Assembly: GCA_015680685.1 (NCBI GenBank)
Contig: MNCI01016507.1
Span: forward strand, 79,111 to 143,110
Direction: 5' to 3'
Source of the DNA: Gnetum montanum
Lineage: Eukaryota > Streptophyta > Gnetopsida > Gnetales > Gnetaceae
DNA length: 64,000 bases
Shown: positions 11,327 through 22,739 of the stretch, piece after piece
Layout of the letters: the number at the start of each line of letters is the position of its first letter
Position numbering within the stretch: the first letter of the stretch is position 1
Position numbers and translations under genes: made by a program
Notes under the pieces: model-generated
What the model was told of the DNA's origin: nothing
What the model saw: only the letters and a program-made list of their open reading frames with translations
Database searches by the model: none

Positions 11327-12655
11327 TGAAACACAACAAAATTTCGAGTCTCAGCATCATGACTACAAATATGACTAAGTGTTAGAATGGTGGCACTTTG
11401 TCCATATTTTTTTAAGTGTTGAGTGTAGTTAGCTCGAATTGCAAGATTTGCAAAATTTTTCTAAGTGTCAAACGATGGCACTTTCTACACCCTGTTACAT
11501 TGCATAGCATAACGTAGCATAGCACACTATTATGCTACATAGCGTAGCACCCTATTATGTTGCGTAGCGTAGTGCACTGTTATGCTTTCTAGCATAGCAC
11601 CCTGTTACATTGCATAGTGTAGAATAGCATAGTGCACTATTATGCTATGTAGCATTGCATAGCGTAGCACCCTATTATGCTATGTTGTGTAGCATAGTGT
11701 AGCACCTTGTTATGCTATGTAGAGTAGCACAGCTTAGCACCCTGTCATGCTATGTAGTGTAGCACCTATGTCTACTGCAGCATAGAAACCATGTTTACTA
11801 CAGCATAGAAAACATGTCTATTGCAACGTAGCACCCAGTCCAACATTGCAACCAATGTCCTGTGTCCTACACATAACATGGGACGAGCATGGTCCCACCC
11901 ACCGCATTGCCACATGGCACCTGATCCACATCTTGGGCTAACCTTAGTCCTATAAATACCCCTACACCCCCTTTTAAAAACATGAAATAGGAGGGTTTGC
12001 ATTCATTTTCTCACCAATGAAGCAGTTGGCACTTCCATTTCGGCATTTTGACATCTTGGCACTTAGCTCCATGGATGAACGAGACCCATAGGATCCCATA
12101 CCGGTAGAGAGGCATAGCTACATTGTAAGGTACACTGTAGCCCAATAGAATCTTACATGGTACACCATGGCTACCAACTCGGTAGGCATAGTTCAACACA
12201 ATGAGCACTAGACTTCACAGCCTGACACCACCAAGGTTGTGACTGCGCTCCCACTACACCTATTGTACATTATGTATATCTTTCTGAATTAGCTATGCTC
12301 CCTTGATTTTGGAGTAGTTTATTTTCTCTTCCAAGCTCTTATTTTATTCTACTTCACCATACATGTTGCATTATTATGTGTTTGTTCATGTTTGTTATTC
12401 TAGTCACATAATTTAGTACATTTCTACTATTGTGCGTGCCACATTATCTTTTAGTCCAACCTCTGTGCATCACACTCTAAAATCACTATTTGAAATCAAT
12501 TATTTGACACTATGTAAGTCCTTGTCTGATCGACCAAACCATTCAGGGCACCCCATTTCCATTTTCTCTAACCTTTCCCTCACACGGATCTAGTGTTAGG
12601 CTATATGTCGGACAACCTCTCGATGTTCCAGCCATTGAAATTTTCGGACATCACA
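11327..12655 (+). repeat. Element B 5' LTR
   Basis: It pairs with 21517-22734. U3 contains an array of GTAGCATAGCACCCTGTTATGC-like units (about 11480-11830) with overlapping short palindromes, which differ from A's U3 palindromes. The TATA box is at 11951-11958. U5 ends CCTCTCGATGTTCCAGCC...CATCACA. Confidence 0.85.
11951..11958 (+). promoter_or_regulatory. TATA box of element B 5' LTR
   Basis: TATAAATA followed by CCCCTACACCCCC. The same box is at 22011-22018 in the 3' LTR, so it predates insertion. Confidence 0.55.
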
Positions 12656-12660
12656 ATTTT

Positions 12661-12677
12661 TGGTGCTAGATGGAGGG
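12661..12677 (+). other. Primer-binding site of element B
   Basis: TGGTGCTAGATGGAGGG lies five bases (ATTTT) after the LTR end. A and E have the equivalent (TGACGTTAGAAGGAGGA and TAACACTAGATGGTGGG) beside their 5' LTRs. The common form appears to be TGGCGCTAGAAGGAGGG. I cannot assign the primer tRNA with certainty. Confidence 0.65.
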
Positions 12678-12939
12678 CCTGAACCTCCATGTCTATTCTG
12701 TGTATCATGGGTGATCCTGCATGGTGTATGTACCTTGTTACCAGTAACTTATTAGCGTAGACGTGACACCCCTTTGGTTGTCTATGTACCAGGTGGTATA
12801 GATTGGTCACCATGATGATTCCTCTAGAATCTTGCAAGATGAAAGTCCAAAATGGTTTACTACATCCCACTACCTATATCACATGTAGTGTGGTGTCCCT
12901 GTCAGCATAGCAAGTCCAAAACTGTCTTCTAAGTTATCC
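12678..12939 (+). other. Element B leader before the triplicated unit
   Basis: No open frame of interest. It is non-coding leader between the primer-binding site and the first short CTATGTTAYRCTGTCCA repeats. Confidence 0.5.
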
Positions 12940-14399
12940 TGCCTGTGTCCTATGCAATGTAGTAGTTTCCAAATAGTCTACTATGTTATGCTGACTATCT
13001 ACTATTTTATGTTGTCCATTATGTTACACTGTCCATTGTGTTACGTTTTCTACTGTGTTATGCTATCCACTATGTTAGGTTGTCCAGTATGTTACGCTGC
13101 TTGTAGTTGGTGTAGCATAGTAACCCCATCAGCGTACCAAGCTCCAACATAGTAAGTGTAGCACCAAAGTTGGCCATTTTTCACAGTTTTTCATACTTAG
13201 CATTTTGTATACATTTTTATACTTAGTATTTTTTTTTTGCATTTTTATACTTAGTACATTTTTATGCATTTTTACACTTAGCCATTTTTCTATATTTTTA
13301 TACTTAGTCATGTTCCTGCTACTGGTACACTATTTACTTTTTTGCAGTTTTCAGAGTTAGCCATTTTTTGCAAACAGCAACTCTCACAATCCAATCTGTG
13401 AACATGAATCTAGATCAACCTTCCACATTGGTGTTTAACACATTTGACACTACAATCTAGCTAAAGCATGTTGTACTAAGCCATGAACAATACAATTTTG
13501 TTTGTGCTAAAATCCAAGCAAAACTATTAGTGGATTACCTTGATTTGGAGGCAAAACATGACTACAAATGAGTCCACTAGAACGGATGAAAGTACAACCC
13601 CTCCTCGTTTGACATAATCCCACTCATAGAGTCCTACCACAAATTATTATCCCAGCTCATCTGTGCAAATAATCATGATGCAAGAAAAACCTATGAGAAA
13701 GCCTCATAGAAGGAGGAATATGAGTTTGAGGCCTACTCCAAACATGAGAGCCACCTCCACACCATCTTCCAATGACCACTCCCTAGTACAACCCCTCCTT
13801 GGTTCAATCCATCCATCCTCCCTGAGATGGTGACCATGCCAATTTAGCCTTCCTTAGAAGAAACTAATGCTTTTTCCCAACACTATGCTCATGCAGTGGC
13901 CACCTCCTAGCCCCAGACGACTCAAGCATCCTACATTCCACCTATCTCATTGGCATCTATGGTGTCTATCCAACCCACTCATGTGTGGCCTACTTCGACC
14001 ACCACATCCATCACTCAACCGACACATCAACAACCATCTACTATGATGTTGAAATGGCAACAACCATCTGCTACAATGTTAAACTGGTAATGCCCATCAG
14101 CTATGATATTAAACTAGAAATGCCTATCCACTATGACATTAAACTAGAAACATCCATCTGTTACGATGTTAAACTAGCAAACTCCACAACCAACAATTTG
14201 ACCCTATGCTATGAAACCAACCCAAACCCAACCAATGCAACTAGCTAGCACATCCCCAAGCTTGGATTAGGCATTCTAGCTAATCCAAAGCTTGATGGAG
14301 GAGATTAGCCAACTCAAGGCTACCTCCTCTGACACTGTCAATGTGATGGAATCGTACCAAGACAACCCAATAAGTCCTATGGTACCACCTCTAACTCTC
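12940..14399 (+). repeat. Element B leader/gag unit, copy 1 of 3
   Basis: The unit begins with a run of 17-18 bp repeats (TACTATGTTATGCTGTCCA type), then an AT-rich stretch of CATTTTTATACTTAGTA repeats. A gag N-terminal relic follows, starting near CTCTCACAATCCAATCTGTG (13380). It contains 13985-14248, an open 87-codon stretch with five 10-residue repeats of the type YDVKLAMPIC. The unit ends CCACCTCTAACTCTCC, where the next copy starts. Anchor TTGGCCATTTTT is at 13170. Confidence 0.8.
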
Positions 14400-15831
14400 C
14401 AGTGTGTTACGTTGTTCATTATGTTACATTGTCTACTACATTACGTTGTCTACTATGTTACATAGTCTACTGTGTTATGCTGTCCACTATGTTACACTAT
14501 TCAATATGTTACATTGCCTATATCTAGTCTAGCGTTGTGGCCCCATTAACATACCAAGCTCTAGCGTAGTGAGTGTAGCACTAGAGTTGGCCATTTTTTA
14601 GAGTTTTCATACTTAGCATTTTGTCTACATTTTTATACTTAGTATTTTTTTTCATTTTTATAATTAGTATTTTTTTCTACATTTTTACAGTTAGCCATTT
14701 TTCTATATTTTTATACTTAGCCATTTTCCTACTATTGGTAGACTATTTACTTTTTTGCAGTTTTCAAAGTTAGCCATTTTTTGCAAACAGCAACTCTCAC
14801 AACCCAATCTATGAACATGAATCCAAATCAACCTTCCATATTGGTGTCTCACACATTTGACACTACAATCTAGCCAATGCATGCTACACTAAGCCATGAA
14901 CAATACAATTTTATTTGTGCCAAAATCCAAGCAAGACAGAGGCAAACCAGGACTATGAATGAGTCCACCGAAATGGACAGGAGTACAACCCCTCCTTGTT
15001 TGACATAATTCCACTCACGGAGTCCTACCACTAGTTATTGTGCTAGGTCATCCATGCAAATAAGCATCATGCAAGGACAACCTATGAGAAAGACTCATAG
15101 AAGGAGGAAGATGAGTTTGAGGCCTACTCCAAACATTAGAGCCACCTCCACACTGTCTTCCAATGACCACTCCCTAGTACAGCCCCTCCTTGGTTNCGTC
15201 TTCCAATGACCACTCCCTAGTACAGCCCCTCCTTGGTTTAGTCCATACATCCTCTTTGAGATGGTGACCATGCCAATTTAGCCTTCCTTGGAGGAAACTA
15301 CTGCATTTTCTCAACACTATGCTCATGCAAGGGCCACCTCCCAGCCCCAGACAACTCAGGCATCCTACATCCCACCTATCTCGTTGGCATTTGTAGTGTC
15401 TGTCCAACCCACTCATGTGTGGCCTACTTCAACTACCACATCCATCGCCTAGCCAACACATCAACAACCATCTTCTATGATGTTAAAATGGCAACAACAC
15501 TCTTTTACGACGTTAAACTGGTAACATCCATCTGCTCTGATGTTAAATTGGCAACGCCTATCCACTATGATGTTAAACTAGCAACGCCCATATGCTACGA
15601 TGTTAAACTAGAAAACTCCACAACCAACAATTCAACCCTATGCTATGCAACCAACCCAACCCAACCAATGCAACCAGCTAGCACATCCCCAAGCTTGGAT
15701 CAAGCATTCTAGTTGATTCAAAGCTTGACAGAGGATATCAACTAACTCAAGGTTACCTCCTCTGACATTGTCAAGGTGATGGACTTCTACCAAGATGACT
15801 CCATAAGTCCTTTGGTAACACCTCTAACTCT
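14400..15831 (+). repeat. Element B leader/gag unit, copy 2 of 3
   Basis: Same order as copy 1, with the anchor at 14587 (1417 bases later). The 10-residue repeat stretch is open at 15419-15712. It contains a single N at 15196 within an exact 41-base duplication that is probably artefactual. A deletion relative to the other copies follows the CAAGCAAGACAGAGG point near 14935. Confidence 0.8.
15155..15238. other. Probable assembly artefact: single N between exact 41-bp repeats
   Basis: Bases 15155-15195 and 15198-15238 are identical, with NC between them. An identical pattern occurs at 45627-45711. Elsewhere in this window recent exact duplications are absent, so an unmerged contig overlap is more likely than biology. 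Confidence 0.8.
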
Positions 15832-17213
15832 CCACTATGTTCCACTGTCCACTCTATTACGCTCTCTACTTTGTTACGCTATCTATTGTGTTATGTTGTC
15901 CACTATGTTACGTTGCCTGTATCCAGTGTAGCGTAGTGACCCCATCAAGATACCAATCTCTAGCATAGTTAGTGTAGCACCAAAGTTGGCCATTTTTCAG
16001 AGTTTTCATACTTAGCATTTTGTCTACATTTTTATATTTAGTATTTTTTTATGCAATTTTATACTTGGTATTTTTTTCTGCATTTTTACAATTAGCCATT
16101 TTTCTATATTTTTATACTTAGCCATTTTCCTACTACTGGTAGACTATTTACTTTTTTGCAGTTTTTAGAGTTAGCCATTTTTTGCAAACAGCAACTCTCA
16201 CAACCCAATCTATGAACATGAATCCAAAACAACCTTTCAGATTGGTGTCTAACACATTTGACATTACAATCTAGCCAAAGCATGTTGCACTAAGCCATGA
16301 ACAATACAATTTTGTTTGTGCCAAAATCCAATTAAGACTACAAGTGGATTATGTTGATTTGGAGGCAAAACAGGACTACAAATCAGTCCACCGAAATGGA
16401 CGTGAGTACAACCCCTTCTTATTTGACATAATTCCACTCATGGAGTCCCACCACCAGTTATTGTCCCAGCTCATCCATGCAAATAAGCATGATGCAAGGA
16501 CAACCTATGAGAAAGCCTCATAGAAGGAGGAAGATGAGTTCAAGGCCTACTCCAAACATGAGAGCCACCTTCACATCATCTTCCAATGACCACTCCCTAG
16601 TACAACCCATCCTTGGTTCAGTTCATCCATCCTCTCTAAGATGGTGACCATGCAATTTAGGCTTCCTCACAAGAAACTAATGCATTTTCCCAAAACTATG
16701 CTCATGCAGTGACCACCTCCTAGCCCCAGACAACTCAGGCATCCTACATCCCACCTATCCCATTGGCATCTATGGTGTCTATTCAACCCACTCATGTGTG
16801 GCCTAATTTGACCACTACATCCATCGCTCATCCAACACATCAACAACCATTTGCTATGATGTTAAAATGGAAACAACCATATGCTATGATGTTAAACTAG
16901 TAATTCCCATCCACTATGACATTAAATTGGCAATGCTTGTCTGCTATGACATTAAACTAGCAATGCTCGTCTACTACAACATTAAACTGGCAAACTCCAC
17001 AACCAAAAATTCGACCCTATGCTATGCAACCAACCCAAGCCCAGCCAATGCAACCAGATAGCACATTCCCAAGCTTGGATTAGGCATTACAGCTGATTCA
17101 AAGCTTGACAGATGAGATCAACTAACTTAAGGCTACCTCCTCTGACACTATCAAGGTGATGGACTTTTACCAAGATGACCCCATAAGTCCTACAGTACCA
17201 CCTCTAACTCTTC
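15832..17213 (+). repeat. Element B leader/gag unit, copy 3 of 3
   Basis: The anchor is at 15986 (1399 bases after copy 2). The 10-residue repeats are open at 16867-17061. This copy continues without a break into the gag core at 17214, so it is the copy attached to the rest of the element; copies 1 and 2 are extra. Confidence 0.8.
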
Positions 17214-17692
17214 TAACTAGGGTCTAGCTACCTCAATTCATCAAGTACAATGGTGAAGGGGATCCTAATGGACACTTGGTCATATTTCGATCTGAGTGCC
17301 TACTCCTTCAAGCTTGGCCACATGCCATCATGCGCATGTTTCCCATGTTACTCACTAGTAAGGCCTTAGACTAGTATTGCATGCTACCCAAGTCCTTAAT
17401 CTCCTCTTTAGAGGATCTCATAAGAAAGTTTGTGACATGCTTTAGGTACAACCTAAAGCTTGAAGCAACCCTCAACTAGCTGATGCAAGTTAAGCAGGGG
17501 CCTCTAGAACCTATGTTAAAATTCCTTCAATGTTGGAATGCTACATTGAGTAAAATGCATGAATCCCTAGTAGAGAGACATCTACTAGCCATCTTCAAAG
17601 GTGTAGTGAATGACTTCATCAAGTCCAAATTGTATTATCTAGCCCCAAAGTCTCTTAGCCAATCCTTTGGCCAAACAAAAGGCATAGAGTAA
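17214..17692 (+). pseudogene. Element B gag core (retrotransposon gag/capsid domain)
   Basis: The frame reads LPQFIKYNGEGDPNGHL, then FRSECLL, MFPMLLTSKALD, YCMLPKS, LEDLIRKFVTCFRYN and QLMQVKQGPLEPMLKFLQCW. This is the classic plant Gypsy gag pattern: F-x2-YNG-x-GDP-x2-HL-x2-F, then MF...L...AL-x-WY, then F...F...L-x2-L-x2-I-x-Q. Two stops interrupt it (TAG for expected Trp or Gln); the last 69 codons (17483-17689) are open. Capsid assembly would be its role in an active copy. The equivalent on the minus strand in A is at about 24540-25010 and in E at about 45200-45900. Confidence 0.85.
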
Positions 17693-18300
17693 GCAATGCA
17701 AGCTAGCAATGATCAAGCCTATGTGGCCTACAGAAATCAACATTCCTGCAAGCAAAACACAATAGTGGAAATATTGGTTTCAAGCACAAAAGAAACCAAC
17801 TAGGGCCCAACAGCTAAGTAGCCCAAGGCCCTAGCTGACAAAAATGCCAACTCTAGCACCAACTCATCTACATTAATAAGGGCCACCCCAAGGCCTAACT
17901 TTTAGTGCAAGGAATACTCAAAGTATACACCACTACCAATGCAATCCTATGAACTACTGGAGCAACTATTGAAAGCTAGAAAAATCCAATACAAACATGT
18001 ATAAGAGATTGCTTACCAAAAACATGATTGTTAATACGAACTACTTTAGTAGTACCAAACAAGTCCCCAGTCCCACAACATTTTAAATTGGTCCAATACT
18101 GTCATTACCACCAATTGGCTAGTCACAATATAAACAATTGTTGTGCTGTATAGGATGACCTGTAGAGAATGATAGAATGGGGCCAACTGGTGATTGACAC
18201 AGTGAGTCAATCCAACACAAATAATGCCTCCTCCTATGTCATTAAGTCTATTAGCATAGGTGGCAAACCCAAATCTATGTAACAACCTTTTGTGATCCAT
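17693..18300 (+). pseudogene. Element B gag C-terminal region with zinc-knuckle-like motif
   Basis: After several stops the plus strand reads CKEYSKYTPLPMQSYELLEQLL (broken), then at about 18095-18150 QYCHYHQLASHNINNC. This is a Cys/His spacing like the CxYHxxxGHxTxxC knuckle of plant Gypsy Gag; RMIEWGQL follows. E has YHQLQGHDTNF at the same place (near 44850, minus) and A has FCNYHYIFYHSIDFC (near 24085, minus). It is the nucleic-acid-binding tail of Gag, no longer translatable. Confidence 0.6.
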
Positions 18301-19096
18301 ATGCCTTCTAACAAGGAAAGGGTCTCCTCAACCTCCACAAGCAAGAAACCTTCCTTTGTTATCAAAGTGCCACCTCTAGCATCCACAACACCCTTTGTGG
18401 TCAAGGTTCCAAACTATTCGTCTGCTAAGTCATTAAAGTGGCATTATGCAACAACAACAACCACTAAGAAACCTTTCGTTATCAAGGTGTCATAATGAGT
18501 TGGTCACACAACAACTCCTAAAACAACTCCTAAGCCACCATTTATCATAAGGGGTGCCACAACATGATGGCCCCTTGCCTATCCAAAGCCCAATAGTGGG
18601 CAATGTCTCAATCTCTCCTTCCTCAAGGGTCAACCCCACTAGCGACTTGGGTAGGCCCACCAAATGGTAGTGCAAGAGAATGAATGAGTGCCTCACGACC
18701 CCCATGGCTGAAGCAAAGGCCAAAACTAGCAAGCAACAACCAAACACTAGGACCATCCACCAAGAAATCCACCTTCCATATGAAGGTGGTTAAGTTATCA
18801 TCTATGGTGATAATGCTTCCTCTTCGAATATCCATGACATAGACATTGCACAAGTTTTGGAAGAAGAGTTCTTTGGTCATACACCTATGGCAACCAATGC
18901 AGCACCTAAGGTTAACACACCTGAACGAGTGGTTGAAGCCAATAACTTCCGAGATGATTGTAAGTATTGCATGCTCTCTAATGCATGCCTGATTAGGAAG
19001 CAACTATGTGATCAAGACCTTTTCTTGGCCAAAAACACATTAAGCACCAGCTCACCCCTTGCCTCCATTGGCCATGCATTTATGATTTTTTCCTAG
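18301..19096 (+). pseudogene. Element B post-gag coding relic
   Basis: Low-complexity Lys/Ser/Thr-rich frames (18301-18480) with a repeated KKPFVIKV motif lead to a decayed stretch. Then 18790-19096 stays nearly open with IYGDNASSSNIHDIDIAQVLEEEFFG and RVVEANN. This last part aligns with the minus-strand relic of A at 11041-11326 and resembles the segment following the Gypsy protease. No protease active site (DSG/DTG) is recognisable, so protease function appears lost or never present here. Confidence 0.55.
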
Positions 19097-19429
19097 GTTG
19101 CATTTGTTTATGCATTTACATTTCACTTTCTTTCCTAGTTTACACACTACTTCGCTTTGTTTCTGCATTTCTACTTTGTTTACACATCCATCTACTTAGC
19201 TTATGCATTACATTTGAAAAACATGAAAAACACATAGAAAAATGGTCTAAAAAGGCCTTAAACTAGCTTATGACTTAAAACTACCTAAAATTATCACTTT
19301 TTGTATTTCTTTTCTTTTGTACATTTTAACTCTATTTACAATAGGTGTTGGTTGATGTTATTTTCTTTCTAGTTGATTTTTGCAAGATCTTGTAGGCATA
19401 CAGCATGACCATGCATGTAGCATTGCACC
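19097..19429 (+). other. Element B spacer between coding relic and short-repeat array
   Basis: AT-rich and non-coding; it aligns with the reverse complement of A 10651-11040 (TTTATGCATTTACATTTC..., then AACATGAAAAACACAT). Nothing else is seen. Confidence 0.5.
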
Positions 19430-20380
19430 TTACATAAGCAAGGTAGGCACTAGTCTCCTATGACTATAAACTAGCATAGCTTGTCCTTGGGTCATGACAT
19501 TAAACTGGCACAACAGCTTATCCTTGGGTCATGACATTAAATTAGCCAAACAACTCATCCTTTTTTCATGACGTTAAACTAGCATAACAACCACTGTCCA
19601 CTACGATGTTAAACAGGCATCCAGTAGTCTACTAGGACTATAAACTAGAACATCATGATCTACTAGGACAATAAACTGGAACCCATAGCATGGTCCACTA
19701 CAACCTTAAACTGGCCATCCCTCGTCCACAACGACATTAAACTAGCACAACAATCTGCTGGGACCTTAAACTAGCACATCGATCTACTAGGACCTTAAAC
19801 TAGCATATCATGGTCTGTTGGGACCTTAAACTAGCACATCTGATAGTCTACCAAGACCTTAAACTAGGTTCATAGTGCAACACCTCCTAGCTCACACATG
19901 TGACATTGTGAAGAAGTGAGCATGCACATCTTCAAGCCTCCTAGACAACATGGGGTGGGACATTGTAGTTCTAGAATGAAGTTCATGCCACCAAGAAAAA
20001 ACCCTCTGGGACACATGCAACATTGTCATCCCAGGCACTAGTCTACTATGACTATAAACTGGCATAGATAGTCCACTATGACTATAAACTAGGACATCTC
20101 GTCCTTGGGTCATGACGTTAAACTGGCACAATAGCTCATCCTTGGGTCATGATGTTAAATTTGCACAACAACTCATCCTTGGGTCATGACATTAAACTGG
20201 CACAACACCTCATCCTTGGGTCATGACATTAAATTGGCACAACATCCATTGTTCACTATGACATTAAAGTAGCATCCAATAGTCTGCTAGGATTATGAGC
20301 TAGCACATCATTGTCTGCCAAGACCTTAAACTAGATTCACGGTCTGCCAGGACTTTAAACTGGCATGTTTTTGATCTGAT
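19430..20380 (+). repeat. Expanded short-repeat array in element B, about 25 units of 30-45 bp
   Basis: Units carry the core (A/G)ACNTTAAACTRGCAC followed by links such as AACTCATCCTTGGGTCATG or CATCGATCTACTAGG. Types are mixed: GACCTTAAACTAG, GACATTAAACTGG and GACTATAAACTGG. Two blocks flank a unique stretch (about 19865-20035). The array occupies the place of pol and is longer than A's array (10366-10650). It is not coding: stops occur in all frames. Confidence 0.8.
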
Positions 20381-21503
20381 GTGAACACTTTCCCTTGGTG
20401 AAACCTTTGGGGATACTCAAAAAATCATCACCTCCCACCATTCTAGTGACCTTTTGGAGCACTTGCCATTACTATGACCTTCAAAGGACTCACAGCATCA
20501 TCAGCCTAGCACCTTCACTAGCTTCCTAAGCACTTGCGACTGGCATAGCATTGGACACATTTTCAGCATCTTCACATCTAGCACCTACAACATCTTCACA
20601 TCTAGCATTTGCACTTGCATTTCACGTTTTGTGGTTTTCTTGTCTTCTTGGAGTTGTGTTTGCAGGACGAAGCCTTAGAGGAAATTGTGCAAATATGCAT
20701 CTCATCGCAATAGTAAGTTATTATGTTGCTCTGATGTGCATGATTGGAGTAGTTAAGCCACTCAAGAGTGCACATCCCCCTCATCCCTGTTACAACCTAT
20801 GCACATCCACTCCTTCATCCCAACATCCTCTCATCCTCCTCATACTCATGATTACACATCCCTTAGATGCAGACACACTATGATGCATATGGAATTCTCT
20901 TCACATAAACTATAGAACCTATGGTCGATGTAACATAACTCGTCCTCTGGGGAGCCTCTGTTGCATGGTCAAAGCCTAGGTAGATGTAACATGAATCATC
21001 CCTGGGAAACAAAGCCCATATCCTTGGTGAGCAACTTGCAACTAACATTTAGTAGTAAGCTGAACCCAAAGAATGTTCATCTCACAAAAAAAAATAGAGA
21101 GAGAGAGAGAATGGAAAAAAGCACATCCCCAAGAAAATTGACAATGTTGCAGCTTCACAATTATCCTAGCCTTAGATTGACTTTGACTCTCTCATAAGAA
21201 TTTTTATGAGAGGTCAATGTTTTTGGGGGCAAGCGACTTTATGCCATGGTCACTATCAGCTATGCTGAATTTGCATCTTACATCATGATCCACTATTTGC
21301 ATTTTATTTCCACTATTTAAATTTCATCTCCCTAGCATTGCCTATACCCCTTATCCCTTACCATAACCTTATTTCCATAGCACTCTTGAGCATGGTAAGA
21401 CAACATCTGATCTTCTACCGACGAGTGATGTTGATGACATGTCTGCTATGGTGTTTTTTAATTCTTTGTCGATGTCTCTCAGGTCACTCCTCTAGATGTC
21501 AAC
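20381..21503 (+). other. Element B 3' non-coding region with splice-acceptor-like site
   Basis: It contains a T-rich stretch ending TTTGCAG at about 20665, followed by GACGAAGCCTTAGAGG (DEALEEI). This matches the same site in A (near 10160, minus) and E (near 29080, minus). A short AG repeat (21096-21110) follows an A-run. No other frame is shared with A. Confidence 0.5.
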
Positions 21504-21516
21504 AAAGAGGGGTCAT
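21504..21516 (+). other. Polypurine tract of element B
   Basis: AAAGAGGGG ends four bases before the 3' LTR start (TGAAACACC at 21517). This is the usual primer site for plus-strand DNA synthesis. Confidence 0.7.
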
Positions 21517-22734
21517 TGAAACACCAAAAAATTTTGGGTCTTGGCATCATGACTGAAAATATGGCTAAGTTTCAGAATGGTGGCAATTTGCCCATATTTT
21601 TCCAAGTGTTGAATGTAACCAGCTCCAACTGCCAAATTTGCAAAATTTTTGTAAGTGTTAGAACGATGGAACTTTCTACAGCCTGTTATGCTGTGTAGTG
21701 TAGCACACTGGTATGCTATGTAGCGCAGCATAACATAGCACACTATTACGCTACATAGTGTAGTGCACTGTTACACTGTGTAGCATAGCACCCTGTTATG
21801 CTATGTAGCATAGCACATCATAGCACCCACGTCTATTGCAGCATAGCAAACATGTCTACTATAGCATAGCACCCTATCTACTATAGTGTAGCACCCTACT
21901 TAGCATTGCAGCCAACATCCCATGTCTCGCACGTAACATGGGACAAGTATGGTTCCACCCACTGCATTACTACATGGCACCTGATCTACATCTTCGGCTA
22001 ACCGTAGCCCTATAAATACCCCTATGTCCTCTTTTAAAAAGAATGGAATAGGAGGGTTGGCATTCATTTTCTCACCAATGAGGTAGTTGGCACTTCCATT
22101 TGGGCATTTTGGCATTTTGGCATCTTGGCGCTTCACTCCATGAGCGAACAAGACCTAGAGTACCCCACATCAGTAGAGAGACACAGGTACATCGCATGGT
22201 ACATTGTAGTCCCACTGTAGCCTAGTAGAACCTCACATGGTATACCATGGCTACCAACCTAGTAGGCACAGTTCAACATAGTGAGCACCAAACTTCACAA
22301 CCTAACACCAGTGAGGCTATGACTACACTCCCATTGTGCCTATTGTACATTGTGTATAACTTTGTGAATTAGCTATGCTCCCTCAATTTTTCGGCAATGA
22401 ATTTTCTCTCCCAAGATCTTCTTTATTCTACTACACCATACATGTTGCATTATTATGTGTTTGTGCATTCTTGTTATCCTAGTTACATACTTTAGTACGT
22501 TTCTACTATTGTGCATGCCACGTTTTCTTTCGGTCCAACCTGCACACATCACACTCTAGAATCATTGTTCGCAATCAGTTATTTGACATTGCATAAGTCC
22601 CTGTCTGATTAACCAGATAGTTTAGGGCATCTTGTTTCCATTTTCTCTAGCCCAGCCCTCACACGGATCTGGAGTAAGGTTGTATTCTTAGCAACCTCTC
22701 GATGTTCTAGCCATCAACATTTTCGGATGTCACA
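21517..22734 (+). repeat. Element B 3' LTR
   Basis: It pairs with 11327-12655. The TAGCATAGCA array in U3 (about 21680-21900) is shorter than in the 5' LTR, which explains most of the 111-base length difference. The TATA box is at 22011-22018. It ends TCACA at 22734, followed by the TTGAC target copy. Confidence 0.85.
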
Positions 22735-22739
22735 TTGAC

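Larger units (their letters stand above)
11327..22734 (+). mobile_element. Element B: non-autonomous Gypsy-type retrotransposon (about 11.4 kb) inserted in element A
   Basis: Terminal direct repeats 11327-12655 and 21517-22734 start TGAAACAC and end in TCACA. A primer-binding site follows the 5' LTR and a polypurine tract precedes the 3' LTR. The interior holds a triplicated leader/gag unit, the gag core, a zinc-knuckle-like segment, a post-gag region and a long short-repeat array. There is no trace of RT, RNase H or integrase. The orientation is opposite to A and E. It is the youngest member of the nest, although its LTRs already differ at very roughly one base in seven by eye. Confidence 0.87.

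Noticed and set aside
13985-17061. Three similar short genes with YDVKLA repeats
   Set aside because: They are the same gag segment in three tandem copies of one unit, broken on both sides by stops. They are not independent genes.
18490-19003. Minus-strand frames of 88 and 126 codons within element B
   Set aside because: They run opposite to B's gag-derived sequence. The plus-strand homology to A explains the region; the open minus frame is a shadow.
19430-20380. CRISPR-like array of short repeats with spacers
   Set aside because: Units vary in sequence and length, spacers are themselves repeats, and the surroundings are a plant retrotransposon. It is an element-internal array.
20551-20883. 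110-codon plus frame in B's 3' region as a gene
   Set aside because: Its N-terminal part is Ser/His-rich low complexity and it is not open in A or E. Only the short DEAL piece after the acceptor-like site is shared.
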